A stretch of DNA of 64,000 bases, from NCBI RefSeq assembly GCF_000342005.1, contig NZ_AOHO01000074.1, positions 62,001 to 126,000 on the forward strand, read 5' to 3'. Source of the DNA: Amycolatopsis decaplanina DSM 44594. GTDB lineage: Bacteria > Actinomycetota > Actinomycetes > Mycobacteriales > Pseudonocardiaceae. Position 1 is the stretch's first letter; every line of letters starts with the position of its first letter. The notes beneath the pieces were generated by a model. It made no database searches, had not been told where the DNA came from, and saw nothing but the letters and a program-made list of their open reading frames with translations. Below, one piece after another: positions 33,285-42,403 of the stretch. The position numbers and the translations under genes were made by a program.

Positions 33285-33788
33285 TCAACGGCGAAGAGGC
33301 AGCTCATGCAGAGCGACGTCGCTCAACTCCCCGTCGCGGATCTCGGCGGTCTGATACGTGCAGAACGGCTGCCGCCGCCGGTCGGTCGGCGAGCCGGGGT
33401 TCAGCAGCCGCAACCCGTTCGGCGTGACCGTGTCCCAGGGGATGTGACTGTGCCCGAACACGAGGACGTCGGCGTCCGGGAACAGTTCGTCGCAGCGACG
33501 CTCGCGCCCCTGTTTGCCGCCGGTTTCGTGAATGACCGCGAGCCGGACGCCGTCGAGGTCCGCCCGCGCGATCTCGGGGAGCCGCGCTCGCAGGTCCGCG
33601 CCGTCGTTGTTGCCGTAGACCCCGATGAGCCGCTCACTCCGGGCCTCTAGTTCATCGAGCAGGGCGGCCTCGACCCAGTCGCCGGCGTGGACGACGACGT
33701 CCGCCGCTTCGACCTCACGCCAGACCTGGCCCGGCAGTGCCTTCGCACGCAGCGGCAGATGCGTGTCGGCGATGAGCAGCAGGCGCAT
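33285..33788 (-). CDS. YfcE/MJ0936-type metallophosphoesterase
   Basis: 167-aa calcineurin-like phosphodiesterase. Metal ligands in LLIADTHLP, VHAGDWVE, YGNNDGAD, VIHETGGK and FGHSHIPWD cover all five canonical blocks. Cytoplasmic, with likely small phosphodiester substrates. Start ATG overlaps the GntR regulator stop by one base (TGATG), so the two are co-translated; a GTG one codon earlier is possible. Confidence 0.85.
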   Translation of the reverse strand: MRLLLIADTHLPLRAKALPGQVWREVEAADVVVHAGDWVEAALLDELEARSERLIGVYGNNDGADLRARLPEIARADLDGVRLAVIHETGGKQGRERRCDELFPDADVLVFGHSHIPWDTVTPNGLRLLNPGSPTDRRRQPFCTYQTAEIRDGELSDVALHELPLRR

Positions 33789-34447
33789 CACTCGTCCCCG
33801 ATGGCTTCGAGGATCCGGTCCAGGAAGTCGCCGATGTGGGCGCGCAGCAGCCCGGCCGCGCCGTCGGCGTCACCCTTCTTCGCCGCCGCCAGCACCGCCT
33901 TGTGCTCGGTCCATTCCTTGCGCCAGCTGGGATTCGTCTCCCAGCCGACCACGCTGATCAGCGCGGCGCGGTCCTTGAGATCGTCCAGCATCGAGACCAT
34001 CAGCGGATTGCCGCAGCCGCGGTAGAGCGCGCGGTGGAACCGGCGGTTGAGCAGGCTGAGCGCGGCCTGGTCCTTGTCCGAGATCGCCGCCGACGCCTCT
34101 TTCAACGCTTCCGCGGCGTCTTCGAGCAGGTCCGGCGAACGGCGCTCCACCGATCGGCGCACGGCTTCGGGCTCCAGCACCATGCGGACGTCGTAGACGG
34201 ACTTCGCCAGCTCCGCGTCCACCACGCACACCGAGGCGCCCTTGTACGGGCTGAACGTCACGAGTCCGGTGTTGGACAGCACCTTGAGCGCCTCGCGGAC
34301 CGGCGTCTTGGACACTCCGAGCCGGGCAGCGAGTTCGGCTTCGACCAACTGCTGGCCGGGTTTCAGCTCCCGGGTGAGGATGCCGCGGCGGATCTCTTCG
34401 AGCACCACTTCGGTACGCGAAGCGGGCAGGCTGAAGGTCGAAGACAT
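33788..34447 (-). CDS. GntR-family (FadR/FCD) transcriptional regulator
   Basis: 219-aa repressor. N-terminal winged helix (VVLEEIRRGILTRELKPGQQL, then AARLGVSKTPVREALKVLSNTGLVTF) and a C-terminal all-helical FCD domain with metal/ligand residues in DVRMVLEPEAVRR, NRRFHRALYRGC and EHKAVLAA. Divergent from a sugar-acid-type dehydratase 35 bp away, so probably a repressor relieved by that enzyme's substrate or a related acid. The metallophosphoesterase gene overlaps its stop. Confidence 0.88.
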   Translation of the reverse strand: MSSTFSLPASRTEVVLEEIRRGILTRELKPGQQLVEAELAARLGVSKTPVREALKVLSNTGLVTFSPYKGASVCVVDAELAKSVYDVRMVLEPEAVRRSVERRSPDLLEDAAEALKEASAAISDKDQAALSLLNRRFHRALYRGCGNPLMVSMLDDLKDRAALISVVGWETNPSWRKEWTEHKAVLAAAKKGDADGAAGLLRAHIGDFLDRILEAIGDE

Positions 34448-34454
34448 GGGCCGA

Positions 34455-34473
34455 TCATATATGAGATGCCATA
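34455..34473. promoter_or_regulatory. Operator candidate between GntR and IlvD/Edd genes
   Basis: AT-rich patch in the 35-bp divergent gap: the palindrome TCATATATGA at 34455-34464 overlaps the imperfect dyad TATG-AGATGC-CATA at 34460-34473. FCD-type GntR proteins bind short dyads in such gaps. Assignment by position and symmetry only. Confidence 0.45.
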
Positions 34474-34482
34474 CTCGCGGTC

Positions 34483-36201
34483 ATGAGGAACCCTGAGGAA
34501 CTCCGCAGCCACCGCTGGTTCGGCGGCGACGAACTGCGCGGCTTCAGCCATCGGGCCCGGAGCAGGCAACTCGGCTACAACCCGGAGGAACACCTCGGAA
34601 AACCCGTCATCGCGATCCTCAACACCTGGAGCGACATCAACCCCTGCCACATGCATCTGCGCGAGCGGGCGGAACAGGTGAAACGCGGGGTGTGGCAGGC
34701 GGGCGGGTTCCCGCTGGAGTTCCCGGTCGCGACCCTGTCGGAGACCTTCCAGAAGCCGACACCGATGCTGTACCGCAACCTGCTTTCGATGGAGACCGAG
34801 GAGATCCTGCGGTCCTACCCCGTCGACGGCGCGGTGCTCATGGGCGGCTGCGACAAGACGACACCGGCGTTGCTGATGGGCGCGACGAGCGCGGGACTGC
34901 CCGCGATCTTCGTGCCCGCCGGCCCGATGTTGCGCGGTCACTGGCGCGACGAGGTGCTCGGCAGCGGCACGGACATGTGGAAGTACTGGGACGACAAACG
35001 GGCCGGGCTGATCGGTGACGAGGAACTGTCCGAATTGGAGCGTGGACTGGCCCGTTCCCCCGGAACCTGTATGACGATGGGGACCGCCGCCACGATGATG
35101 TCGGTCGCCGAAGTGCTCGGGCTGACCTTGCCCGGCGCGGCGTCCATCCCCGCCGTCGACTCGGCCCACCACCGGATGGCCGCGGCGAGCGGCGCGCGCG
35201 TCGTCGAGATGGTGTGGGAGGACCTCACCATCACGAAGATCCTCGACAAGCGCGCGTACGCCGACGCGATCACCACCGTGCTGGCGCTCGGCGGCTCCAC
35301 CAACGCCGTCATCCACCTGATCGCGATGGCCGGGCGCGGGCGGATCCCGTTGTCCGTCGACGATTTCGACACGATCGCGCGCCGGGTCCCGGTACTGGCG
35401 AACATCCGACCCGGCGGGGACTGGCTGATGGAGGACTTCTACTACGCCGGCGGACTTCCCGGTCTGCTCTCCCGGCTGACCGACCTGCTGCACACCGATC
35501 GTGTGACGGTCACCGGCCGGACTCTCGGCGAGAACCTGACTTCGGCGCGGGTGCACGACGACGACGTCATCCGCACCCGCGACAACCCTGTCGCCGTCGA
35601 AGGCGGAGTCGCGGTGCTTCGCGGCAACCTCGCGCCGTCGGGCGCGGTGATCAAGCACATCGCCGCCGAACCCCGGCTGCTCGTCCACACTGGACCCGCG
35701 GTGGTTTTCGACGACTACAAGGACTTGAAGGCGCGCATCAACGATCCCGCTCTCGGCATCACCGAGGACTCCGTTCTGGTATTACGCGGATCCGGCCCGC
35801 TCGGCGGCCCCGGCATGCCCGAGTACGGGATGCTGCCGCTGCCCGATCACCTGCTGGCCAAGGGGGTCCGGGACATGGTCCGCGTTTCCGACGCCCGGAT
35901 GAGCGGCACCAGTTACGGCGCCTGCGTGCTGCACGTCGCGCCGGAATCCCACGTGGGCGGGCCGCTCGCACTGGTCCGAGACGGTGATCCGATCACTTTG
36001 GACGTCCCTTCGCGACGGCTCAGTGTCGATATCACCGACGCGGAGCTGGAACGCCGCCGGGCTCGGTGGACTCCGCCGCCGCCACACTACGAACGGGGTT
36101 ACGGCGCGTTGTACTCCGGACACATCACGCAAGCCGACGAAGGCTGCGACTTCGACTTTCTCGCACATGTGGGTGAAAACCCGGAGCCTGACGCCCAGTG
36201 A
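34483..36201 (+). CDS. IlvD/Edd-family dehydratase, sugar-acid type
   Basis: 572-aa Fe-S dehydratase. Candidate cluster cysteines are in DINPCHMHL, MGGCDKTTPALLMG and SPGTCMTMGTAATMM; ARMSGTSYGACVLHVAPES is the C-terminal family block. The wording of the N-terminus (RSHRWFGGDELRGFSHRARSRQ) and the divergent GntR regulator point to a sugar-acid dehydratase (arabonate/xylonate type) rather than dihydroxy-acid dehydratase of branched-chain synthesis. The reaction would be loss of water from an aldonic acid to a 2-keto-3-deoxy acid. No aldolase or transporter is adjacent. Confidence 0.82.
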   Translation: MRNPEELRSHRWFGGDELRGFSHRARSRQLGYNPEEHLGKPVIAILNTWSDINPCHMHLRERAEQVKRGVWQAGGFPLEFPVATLSETFQKPTPMLYRNLLSMETEEILRSYPVDGAVLMGGCDKTTPALLMGATSAGLPAIFVPAGPMLRGHWRDEVLGSGTDMWKYWDDKRAGLIGDEELSELERGLARSPGTCMTMGTAATMMSVAEVLGLTLPGAASIPAVDSAHHRMAAASGARVVEMVWEDLTITKILDKRAYADAITTVLALGGSTNAVIHLIAMAGRGRIPLSVDDFDTIARRVPVLANIRPGGDWLMEDFYYAGGLPGLLSRLTDLLHTDRVTVTGRTLGENLTSARVHDDDVIRTRDNPVAVEGGVAVLRGNLAPSGAVIKHIAAEPRLLVHTGPAVVFDDYKDLKARINDPALGITEDSVLVLRGSGPLGGPGMPEYGMLPLPDHLLAKGVRDMVRVSDARMSGTSYGACVLHVAPESHVGGPLALVRDGDPITLDVPSRRLSVDITDAELERRRARWTPPPPHYERGYGALYSGHITQADEGCDFDFLAHVGENPEPDAQ

Positions 36202-36351
36202 CCACTCGGCGGAGTGGCCCGCTCACCCAACCGGGCGAGTTGCACGACCACAAAACGCGCCCCGTATCTTGAACGTACGTCCGGAACGTGTGGAAGGCCC
36301 GGATGCTGGATCACGACGCCCGGCTCCAGCCGGACCGTGGAGGGTGGAGAG

Positions 36352-38154
36352 TTGCCGCAGGAACCGCGCTGGCCCGAGTCCCACGCTGAGCAGACGGACA
36401 TTCTCCCGGTCGTCACGTCCGGGTTCGCGGAGTCTGCCACGCCTCAGGAGCCCGCGCCACCGAAGCGCCGTCGCAGCTACCGCAAGGCCGCCTTCATCGG
36501 CGGCGGCGTGTTCGGCCTGCTGGTCGTCGCGTACGCCCTCGACGTGCTGGTCTCCCAGGGCAGCGTCCCCCGCGGCGTCACCGTCGCCGGGGTCGATGTC
36601 GGCGGGATGGACCGCGCGGCGGCCGAGAAGGAGCTCCGGGGCGGCATCGAGCCGCGGCTGACCCGGCCGGTGAAGATCGTCGCGGGCGACGCCGAGGAGT
36701 CGCTGGCGCCGAACACCGCGGGTCTGCGCCTCGACTGGCCCGCCACCCTCGACCAGGCGGGCGATCAGCCGCTGAACCCGTTCACGCGGATCGCGTCGTT
36801 CTTCTCGACCACCGAGGTCGGCGTCGTCACGCAGACCGACGACGGCAAGCTCACCGCCGCGCTGGAGAACCTGCGCGACAAGGTCGACCGCGACCCCGTC
36901 GAAGGCACCGTGCGCTTCGAGGAGGCCAAGCCGGTCGCCGTCGAGCCGAAGACCGGGCAGAAGCTCGACCTCGAAGCCGCCAAGCGGACGGTCCTGGAGC
37001 GCTGGGCCGGCGGCGAGCCGCTCACGCTCGCGGTCACCCAGACGCCGGTCAAGGTTTCGCCGGAGGCGGTCCACGCCGCCCTCGAGCAGATCGCGAAGCC
37101 CGCCGTGGCGGCGCCGATGGTCATCAAGGGCGAAGGCAAGGACGCCGTCGTCAAACCCGAGGACATCGCGGGCGCGCTCACCTTCGAAACCGCCGACGGC
37201 GGGGTGCTGAACCCGAAGGTGGACAACAACAAGATCATCGAGGCCGCGGGCCCGCAGCTGAAGTCCACCGAGAAGGAGGGCAAGGACGCGCAGATCGTCT
37301 TCGAAGGCGGCAAGCCGACCGTGCAGCCCTCCGAGGACGCCAACGTCGTCGACTGGGAACCGAGTCTCAAGCCGGTGCTCGACGTGCTCAAGCGCGCCGC
37401 GCCCCGCGAGCTGCCGGTGACCTACAAGAAGACCCCGGCCAAGGTGACCACCGAGCAGGCGAACCAGCTCGGCATCAAGGAGGTCGTCAGCGAGTTCAAG
37501 ACCGGCGGGTTCGCGCCGGACTCGGGGACGAACATCCGGGTCGTGGCGCAGAAGGTCAACGGCGCCATCGTGAAGCCGGGCGAGACGTTCAGCCTCAACG
37601 GGTTCACCGGGCCGCGCGGCGCGGCACAGGGCTACGTCGAGGCCGGGGTCATCAAGGACGGCGCGCCCGGCCGCGAGGTCGGCGGCGGGATCTCGCAGTT
37701 CGCGACGACGCTGTACAACGCCTCGTACTTCGCCGGCATGAAGGACACCGAGCACAAGGAACACAGCTACTACATCAGCCGCTACCCCGCCGCGCGCGAG
37801 GCGACCGTGTTCCAGAACCACAACGGCGGCAGCGTGATCGACCTGAAGTTCACCAACGACGGTGACACCGGTGTCGCGATCCAGACCATCTGGACGCCGT
37901 CGGACATCACGATCCGGCTTTGGGGCACCAAGAAGTACACCGTCGAGTCGATCCCGGGCGGCCGCTCCAACCCGTCCGACCCGCCGACGAAGCCCGGCCC
38001 CGCCGAGAACTGCAAGCCCAGCAACGGCGCGCCCGGCTTCACCACGTCGGACACCCGGGTCATCAAGGACGCCGCGACCGGCCGCGAGATCCGGCGCCAC
38101 ACCCGGAACGTGCACTACAACCCGCAGCCGAAGATCACCTGCGGCACGGAGTAG
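36352..38154 (+). CDS. VanW-family membrane-anchored protein with PG-binding repeats
   Basis: 600-aa protein: cytoplasmic Pro-rich start, basic KRRRSYRKA, one transmembrane helix (FIGGGVFGLLVVAYALDVL, about 45-63), then extracellular repeats of the peptidoglycan-binding-4 type (VTVAGVDVGGMDRAAAEKEL), and the VanW domain (VRVVAQ-like NIRVVAQKVNGAIVKPGETF, EVGGGISQFATTLYNASYFAG). VanW domains occur in cell-wall and resistance contexts; the reaction is unknown. TTG start chosen, with GGAGGG 7 bases upstream; GTG five codons earlier is an alternative. Monocistronic, followed by a strong repeat hairpin. Confidence 0.82.
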   Translation: MPQEPRWPESHAEQTDILPVVTSGFAESATPQEPAPPKRRRSYRKAAFIGGGVFGLLVVAYALDVLVSQGSVPRGVTVAGVDVGGMDRAAAEKELRGGIEPRLTRPVKIVAGDAEESLAPNTAGLRLDWPATLDQAGDQPLNPFTRIASFFSTTEVGVVTQTDDGKLTAALENLRDKVDRDPVEGTVRFEEAKPVAVEPKTGQKLDLEAAKRTVLERWAGGEPLTLAVTQTPVKVSPEAVHAALEQIAKPAVAAPMVIKGEGKDAVVKPEDIAGALTFETADGGVLNPKVDNNKIIEAAGPQLKSTEKEGKDAQIVFEGGKPTVQPSEDANVVDWEPSLKPVLDVLKRAAPRELPVTYKKTPAKVTTEQANQLGIKEVVSEFKTGGFAPDSGTNIRVVAQKVNGAIVKPGETFSLNGFTGPRGAAQGYVEAGVIKDGAPGREVGGGISQFATTLYNASYFAGMKDTEHKEHSYYISRYPAAREATVFQNHNGGSVIDLKFTNDGDTGVAIQTIWTPSDITIRLWGTKKYTVESIPGGRSNPSDPPTKPGPAENCKPSNGAPGFTTSDTRVIKDAATGREIRRHTRNVHYNPQPKITCGTE

Positions 38155-38167
38155 CCCCACGGGACCC

Positions 38168-38230
38168 GTAAGTACGTGAAGGCCCCCTTCATTGCGTCTA
38201 GCGCAGTGAAGGGGGCCTTCACGTACTTAC
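38168..38230. repeat. 24-bp-arm perfect inverted repeat (GAAGGCCCCCTTC family)
   Basis: Arms start GTAAGTACGTGAAGGC and end CCCCTTCA, perfect over 24 bases around a 15-base loop. Lies 13 bases after the VanW stop; probable terminator. Related to hairpins at 45384-45442 and 45487-45585 and to decayed sequence near 29940-30000. Confidence 0.8.
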
Positions 38231-38298
38231 GAGGTTCACCGCGCGCGTCCGGGGCGGTACGCTGAGTCGCTCACCCGACCGAGTGGGGTGATCACCTC

Positions 38299-39510
38299 GT
38301 GGACTCCAAGGCGACCTTCCGGCAGGTCCTCGCGGTCGGTGAACTACGGGCGATCTGGCTCGCGGAACTCCAGTCGATCCTCGGTGACCAGGTGGCCAGG
38401 GTCGCCCTGTCGGTGCTGGTGTTCCAGCGGACCGGTTCGGCGACCTGGCCCGCGCTGACCTACGCGCTCACCTACCTTCCCGATCTGGTCGGCGGGCCGT
38501 TGCTCGGCGGACTGGCCGACCGGTTCCCGCGCCGCGCGGTGATGGTCGGCTCCGACGTCGTCCGCGCGCTCCTGGTCGCGGTGCTCGCCGTCCCCGGCAT
38601 CCCGTTGCCCGTGCTCGCCGCCGTGCTGGTGGTGGTGCAACTGGCCAACGCGCCGTTCACCGCCGCACAGGCCGCGGTCCTGCCGTCGGTGCTGAGCGGG
38701 GATCGTTACATGCTCGGCCAGTCCCTGCTGAAGATCACCAACCAGATCGGCCAGCTCGCCGGCTTCGCCTTGGGCGGAGCGGTGATCGCCGCGATCGGGC
38801 CGGGCCGCGGGCTGGCGCTGGACGCGGTGACGTTCGGTGTCTCGGCGATCGTCCTGCGACTGGGTGTCCACGCGCGGCCCGCTTCGGGCTCCGGCGGCCC
38901 GGCGACGTCGACCCTGCGGCGGCTTTCGGCGGGCGCAAGGACGATCTGGCTCGACCGCCGGTTGCGCGCGCTGGTCGGCCTGGCGTGGCTCGCGGGTTTC
39001 GTGATCGTGCCGGAAGGGCTCGCCGTGCCCTACGCCGCGGAGATCGGCGGCGGGGCGGCGACGGCGGGACTGCTGCTCGCGGCGCATCCGGCGGGGATCG
39101 TGCTCGGGGTGTTCGTGCTGGGCCGCCTCGTGCGGCCCGAAGTCCGGTTGCGGATGGTCGGAACGCTGGCGCTCGGCGCGATCGTGCCGCTCGCGGCGTT
39201 CTGGTTCCGGCCGTCGCTCCCCTACGCCGCCGGACTGCTCGTGCTGTCCGGGATGTGCGCGGCCTATCAGGTCACCGCGAGCACCACGTTCATGCGATTG
39301 GTACCCGACACCGAACGAGGCCAGGCCTTCGGCCTCGCCGGGTCGGGACTCATCGCCGTGCAGGGAATCGGGCTCATCGCCGGCGGCCTGCTCGTCGGCG
39401 TGCTCGGTTCACCCGCGACGACGGTCTCGGTCATCGCACTCGCCGGTCTCGTAGTGGCTGTTCCGGCCACCCGGGCTTGGCGCCACGTGGCCCCTCTTCA
39501 CCCCCTCTAG
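38299..39510 (+). CDS. MFS transporter (drug-exporter type)
   Basis: 403-aa membrane protein with about 12 helices. The MFS loop 2-3 signature is GGLADRFPRRAVMVGSDVVRA, and helix 5 region NQIGQLAGFALGGAVIAAIGP resembles bacterial macrolide-exporter-like MFS proteins. GTG start; ribosome site not convincing (GGGGTGATCACCTC). Substrate unknown. Next gene starts about 160 bases on, so probably separate. Confidence 0.83.
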   Translation: MDSKATFRQVLAVGELRAIWLAELQSILGDQVARVALSVLVFQRTGSATWPALTYALTYLPDLVGGPLLGGLADRFPRRAVMVGSDVVRALLVAVLAVPGIPLPVLAAVLVVVQLANAPFTAAQAAVLPSVLSGDRYMLGQSLLKITNQIGQLAGFALGGAVIAAIGPGRGLALDAVTFGVSAIVLRLGVHARPASGSGGPATSTLRRLSAGARTIWLDRRLRALVGLAWLAGFVIVPEGLAVPYAAEIGGGAATAGLLLAAHPAGIVLGVFVLGRLVRPEVRLRMVGTLALGAIVPLAAFWFRPSLPYAAGLLVLSGMCAAYQVTASTTFMRLVPDTERGQAFGLAGSGLIAVQGIGLIAGGLLVGVLGSPATTVSVIALAGLVVAVPATRAWRHVAPLHPL

Positions 39511-39671
39511 ACCGGAACCCGGTACTCACCAGTTCTGCCCGCGCATGGGGCTCACCCCCTCTCCCACCCCGCGGCCCTCTCCCCCGCGCCGCTTCCGGTC
39601 ACACGTGGTGCACCCACGCCTACCCATACAGCGTAGTGACACCTAGTATCCAATCGATTACGTTCTTCTCC

Positions 39672-40886
39672 GTGGCGCTAACGAATTGGGCGCTGTGGCG
39701 GCTACCCAACCGCTGTTTGATCGGCTTCGTCCTCCTGGTGGACGTCGCGGCGATCGCCGGATCCGCCTGGTCTTTTCTCCGGATACCGTTCACTCAGGGT
39801 GACGCCCTCCCTTTCGCGATCCTGATCACCAGCGCCGTGCTGTACACGGAGTTGTCACGTCCGGTGGAGCAAGTGCGGGAACGGTTCGCGGGCACGCCGC
39901 ACATCTCGCTCGACAGCGTCTGGACCTTCGCGGCCGTGCTGCTGGTGCACCCGGGGCTCGCCGCGCTGGTCATCGCCGTGTCGTTCTTCTACCGCTGGTT
40001 TCGCGGTCAGCCGAACCCGTTGTTCCGGCGGACGTTCTCCACGTCGGCGACCGTGCTCTCGGGTTTCGCGGCCGCCGCCTTCCTCTCGCTGTACGCGGCC
40101 CCGTTCGACGTACTCCCCCGCGACGCCTCCTCGTTCGTGTCGGTGGTCGCGGCGGGCGGAGTGTTCCTGCTGGTCAATACCGCGCTGATGACGGTCGCGG
40201 TGTACTACGGCACCCCGCACGAGCGACTGCGCGACGCGGTGGCGAAGCCGTTCGAATACGCCCTCGAAGCGGCGACGATCGCGCTCGGCGTCATCGTCGC
40301 GTGGGCGCTGCGCGACTGGCCGGTGGTGCTGCTGCTGGTCGTCGGGATCACGTTGGTGCTGCACCGCGGCGTACTGCTGCGGCAGCTGAGACGGCAGGCG
40401 CGCAGTGACGCCAAGACCGGGTTGCTCAACGCCAAGGCATGGCGCGAGGCGGCGACCGACGAACTCGACCGCGCGCGGCGCGCGGGACGGCACACCAGTC
40501 TGCTGATGGTCGACGTCGACCGGTTCAAACTGATCAACGACCGCCACGGGCATCTGGTCGGCGACCGGTATCTGGCGGCGATCGCGGAAACGCTGCGCAC
40601 CGAGGTGCGCGGCACGGATCTGGTCGGGCGGTTCGGCGGCGAGGAGTTCGTCGTCCTGTTGCCCGGCACGCCCGCCGTGCACGCACACGCGATCGCGGAA
40701 CGCATCCGGTCGAGCGTGGCTTCGCGCACCGGCGACCTGCCCGAACACGTCACCGTGTCGATCGGCCTCGCCGACCGGCCGGGCGTCAGCGATCTGGACG
40801 CGGTGATCGCCGTCGCGGACCGGGCGCTCTACGAGGCCAAGAACACCGGGCGGAACCGGACGTCGGGCTACCAGGTGACCGGCTGA
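39672..40886 (+). CDS. Diguanylate cyclase with membrane sensor
   Basis: 404-aa inner-membrane enzyme making c-di-GMP from two GTP. Several N-terminal helices (about 1-245) form a MASE-like sensor; the GGDEF domain follows (SDAKTGLLNAKAWREA onward). Active site is GGEEF (about 321), metal Asp is in LMVDVDRFKLIND, and an inhibitory I-site RGTD sits exactly five residues before GGEEF, so product feedback is likely. No EAL domain. The start is uncertain: GTG at MALTNW is used, no ribosome site is seen, and a GTG about 12 codons earlier is possible. Confidence 0.87.
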   Translation: MALTNWALWRLPNRCLIGFVLLVDVAAIAGSAWSFLRIPFTQGDALPFAILITSAVLYTELSRPVEQVRERFAGTPHISLDSVWTFAAVLLVHPGLAALVIAVSFFYRWFRGQPNPLFRRTFSTSATVLSGFAAAAFLSLYAAPFDVLPRDASSFVSVVAAGGVFLLVNTALMTVAVYYGTPHERLRDAVAKPFEYALEAATIALGVIVAWALRDWPVVLLLVVGITLVLHRGVLLRQLRRQARSDAKTGLLNAKAWREAATDELDRARRAGRHTSLLMVDVDRFKLINDRHGHLVGDRYLAAIAETLRTEVRGTDLVGRFGGEEFVVLLPGTPAVHAHAIAERIRSSVASRTGDLPEHVTVSIGLADRPGVSDLDAVIAVADRALYEAKNTGRNRTSGYQVTG

Positions 40887-40895
40887 CCCCACCGC

Positions 40896-40959
40896 CGCGA
40901 TTCGGCACCTACTTGCGATGGTTGCGCACGCATTCACCGCAAGTAGGTGCCGAATTGCG
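40896..40959. repeat. 22-bp-arm inverted repeat (CGCAATT family)
   Basis: Arms CGCGATTCGGCACCTACTTGCG-type, 22 bases with one G/T-type mismatch, loop 20 bases. It lies 9 bases after the cyclase stop and 2 bases before the stop of the convergent TrpB2 gene. Likely bidirectional terminator. Confidence 0.8.
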
Positions 40960-40961
40960 AA

Positions 40962-42314
40962 TCAGGGAAGGCCGGCGAGGGACTTCTCGAGGGCCTCATC
41001 GGGCAGCGCGTGGTCGGAGATGTCGCCCGCCAGGTACGCGCCGTACGCCGGAAGGTCGAGGTGCGCGTGCCCGCACAGCGCGGTCAATATCACCTTCTCC
41101 TCTCCGGTTTCCTTGCACCGCAACGCTTCCTGAATGCACGCGGCGAGCGCGTGGGTCGGCTCGGGCGCGGGGATGATGCCCTCCGTGCGGGCGAACCGCA
41201 CGCCTGCCGCGAAGCAGTCCTCCTGCCCGATGGCGACCGCGTCGATCAGCCCGAGTTCGTAGATGTGCGAGATCAACGGCGACATCCCGTGGTAGCGCAA
41301 GCCACCGGCGTGAATGGGGTCGGGGATGAAGTCGTGACCGAGCGTGTGCATCTTCAGCAACGGCGTCAGCCCGGCGGTGTCCCCGAAGTCGTACGTGTAC
41401 TTCCCCCGGGTGAGGGTCGGGCAGGCGGCCGGTTCGACCGCGCGGATCACCGGGTCCATCCGACCGGCGAGTTTCTCGCGCAGGAACGGGAAGGCGAGCC
41501 CGCCGAAGTTGGATCCGCCACCGGTGCAGCCGACGAGGACGTCCGGAGTGTCCCCGGCCAGTTCGAACTGCTTGAGCGCCTCTTCGCCGATGATCGTCTG
41601 GTGCAGCAGCACGTGGTTGAGCACGCTGCCGAGCGCGTAGCGGGTGTTCTCCGCCTGCGCCGCCTGCTCGACCGCCTCGCTGATCGCGATGCCGAGGCTC
41701 CCGGTCGATCCAGGGTCGGCGGCCAGGATCGCGCGACCGGAGGCGGTCAGCTCGGACGGGCTCGGGTGCACCGTCGCGCCGAAGGTCTCCATCATCAGCT
41801 TGCGATACGGCTTCTGGTCGTACGAAGCGCGGACCTGCCACACCTCGCATTCGAGCCCGAAGGTGGCGCAGGCGAACGCGAGCGCGCTACCCCACTGTCC
41901 GGCGCCGGTTTCCGTGGTCAGCCTGGTGACACCCTCCGCCGCGTTGTAGAACGCCTGCGGCACGGCGGTGTTGGGCTTGTGCGAGCCGACCGGGCTGACA
42001 CCCTCGTACTTGTAGTAGATCCGGGCGGGGGTGCCGAGCGCCTTCTCCAGCCGCCTCGCGCGGAACAGCGGCGACGGCCGCCAGAGCCGATAGACGTCCA
42101 GGACCTCTTCCGGGATGTCGATGTACCGTTCGGTGCTGACCTCTTGAGCGATGAGCGCCTGCGGGAACAGGGGCGCGAGATCGTCCGGACCGACCGGCTC
42201 GCGGGTGCCCGGATGCAGGGGCGGCGGTGGCGGCTCCGGCAGGTCCGGGACGACGTTGTACCACCTGGCCGGCATGTCCGCTTCGTCGAGAACGTACTTC
42301 GTCCGCTCCACCAC
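40962..42314 (-). CDS. TrpB2-type tryptophan synthase beta-like PLP enzyme
   Basis: 450-aa PLP enzyme of the stand-alone TrpB2 branch. PLP lysine lies in GVSPVGSHKPNTAV (about 110), the glycine-rich phosphate loop in VGCTGGGSNFGGLAFPF (about 240), and the C-terminal Cys block in LTALCGHAHLDLPAYGAYLAG. The long N-terminal extension (PARWYNVVPDLPEPPPPPLHP) is typical of TrpB2. It condenses indole and serine; no trpA is adjacent, so salvage of free indole is the usual proposal. GTG start with AGGAGG 5 bases upstream. Divergent from the arginase-like gene. Confidence 0.88.
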   Translation of the reverse strand: MVERTKYVLDEADMPARWYNVVPDLPEPPPPPLHPGTREPVGPDDLAPLFPQALIAQEVSTERYIDIPEEVLDVYRLWRPSPLFRARRLEKALGTPARIYYKYEGVSPVGSHKPNTAVPQAFYNAAEGVTRLTTETGAGQWGSALAFACATFGLECEVWQVRASYDQKPYRKLMMETFGATVHPSPSELTASGRAILAADPGSTGSLGIAISEAVEQAAQAENTRYALGSVLNHVLLHQTIIGEEALKQFELAGDTPDVLVGCTGGGSNFGGLAFPFLREKLAGRMDPVIRAVEPAACPTLTRGKYTYDFGDTAGLTPLLKMHTLGHDFIPDPIHAGGLRYHGMSPLISHIYELGLIDAVAIGQEDCFAAGVRFARTEGIIPAPEPTHALAACIQEALRCKETGEEKVILTALCGHAHLDLPAYGAYLAGDISDHALPDEALEKSLAGLP

Positions 42315-42403
42315 TTGAGCCTCCTGCGTTCGAGCCTCGGGACCGGTCTCCAACCTAAAGGGACGGACGGCGCGGCACCAGAGATCGCTACTACGGTGTG
42401 ACC

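Noticed and set aside
38985..40886. 633-codon version of the diguanylate cyclase
   Set aside because: The first 200 or so codons are an Arg-rich shadow of the MFS gene. The sensor helices begin only near 39650.
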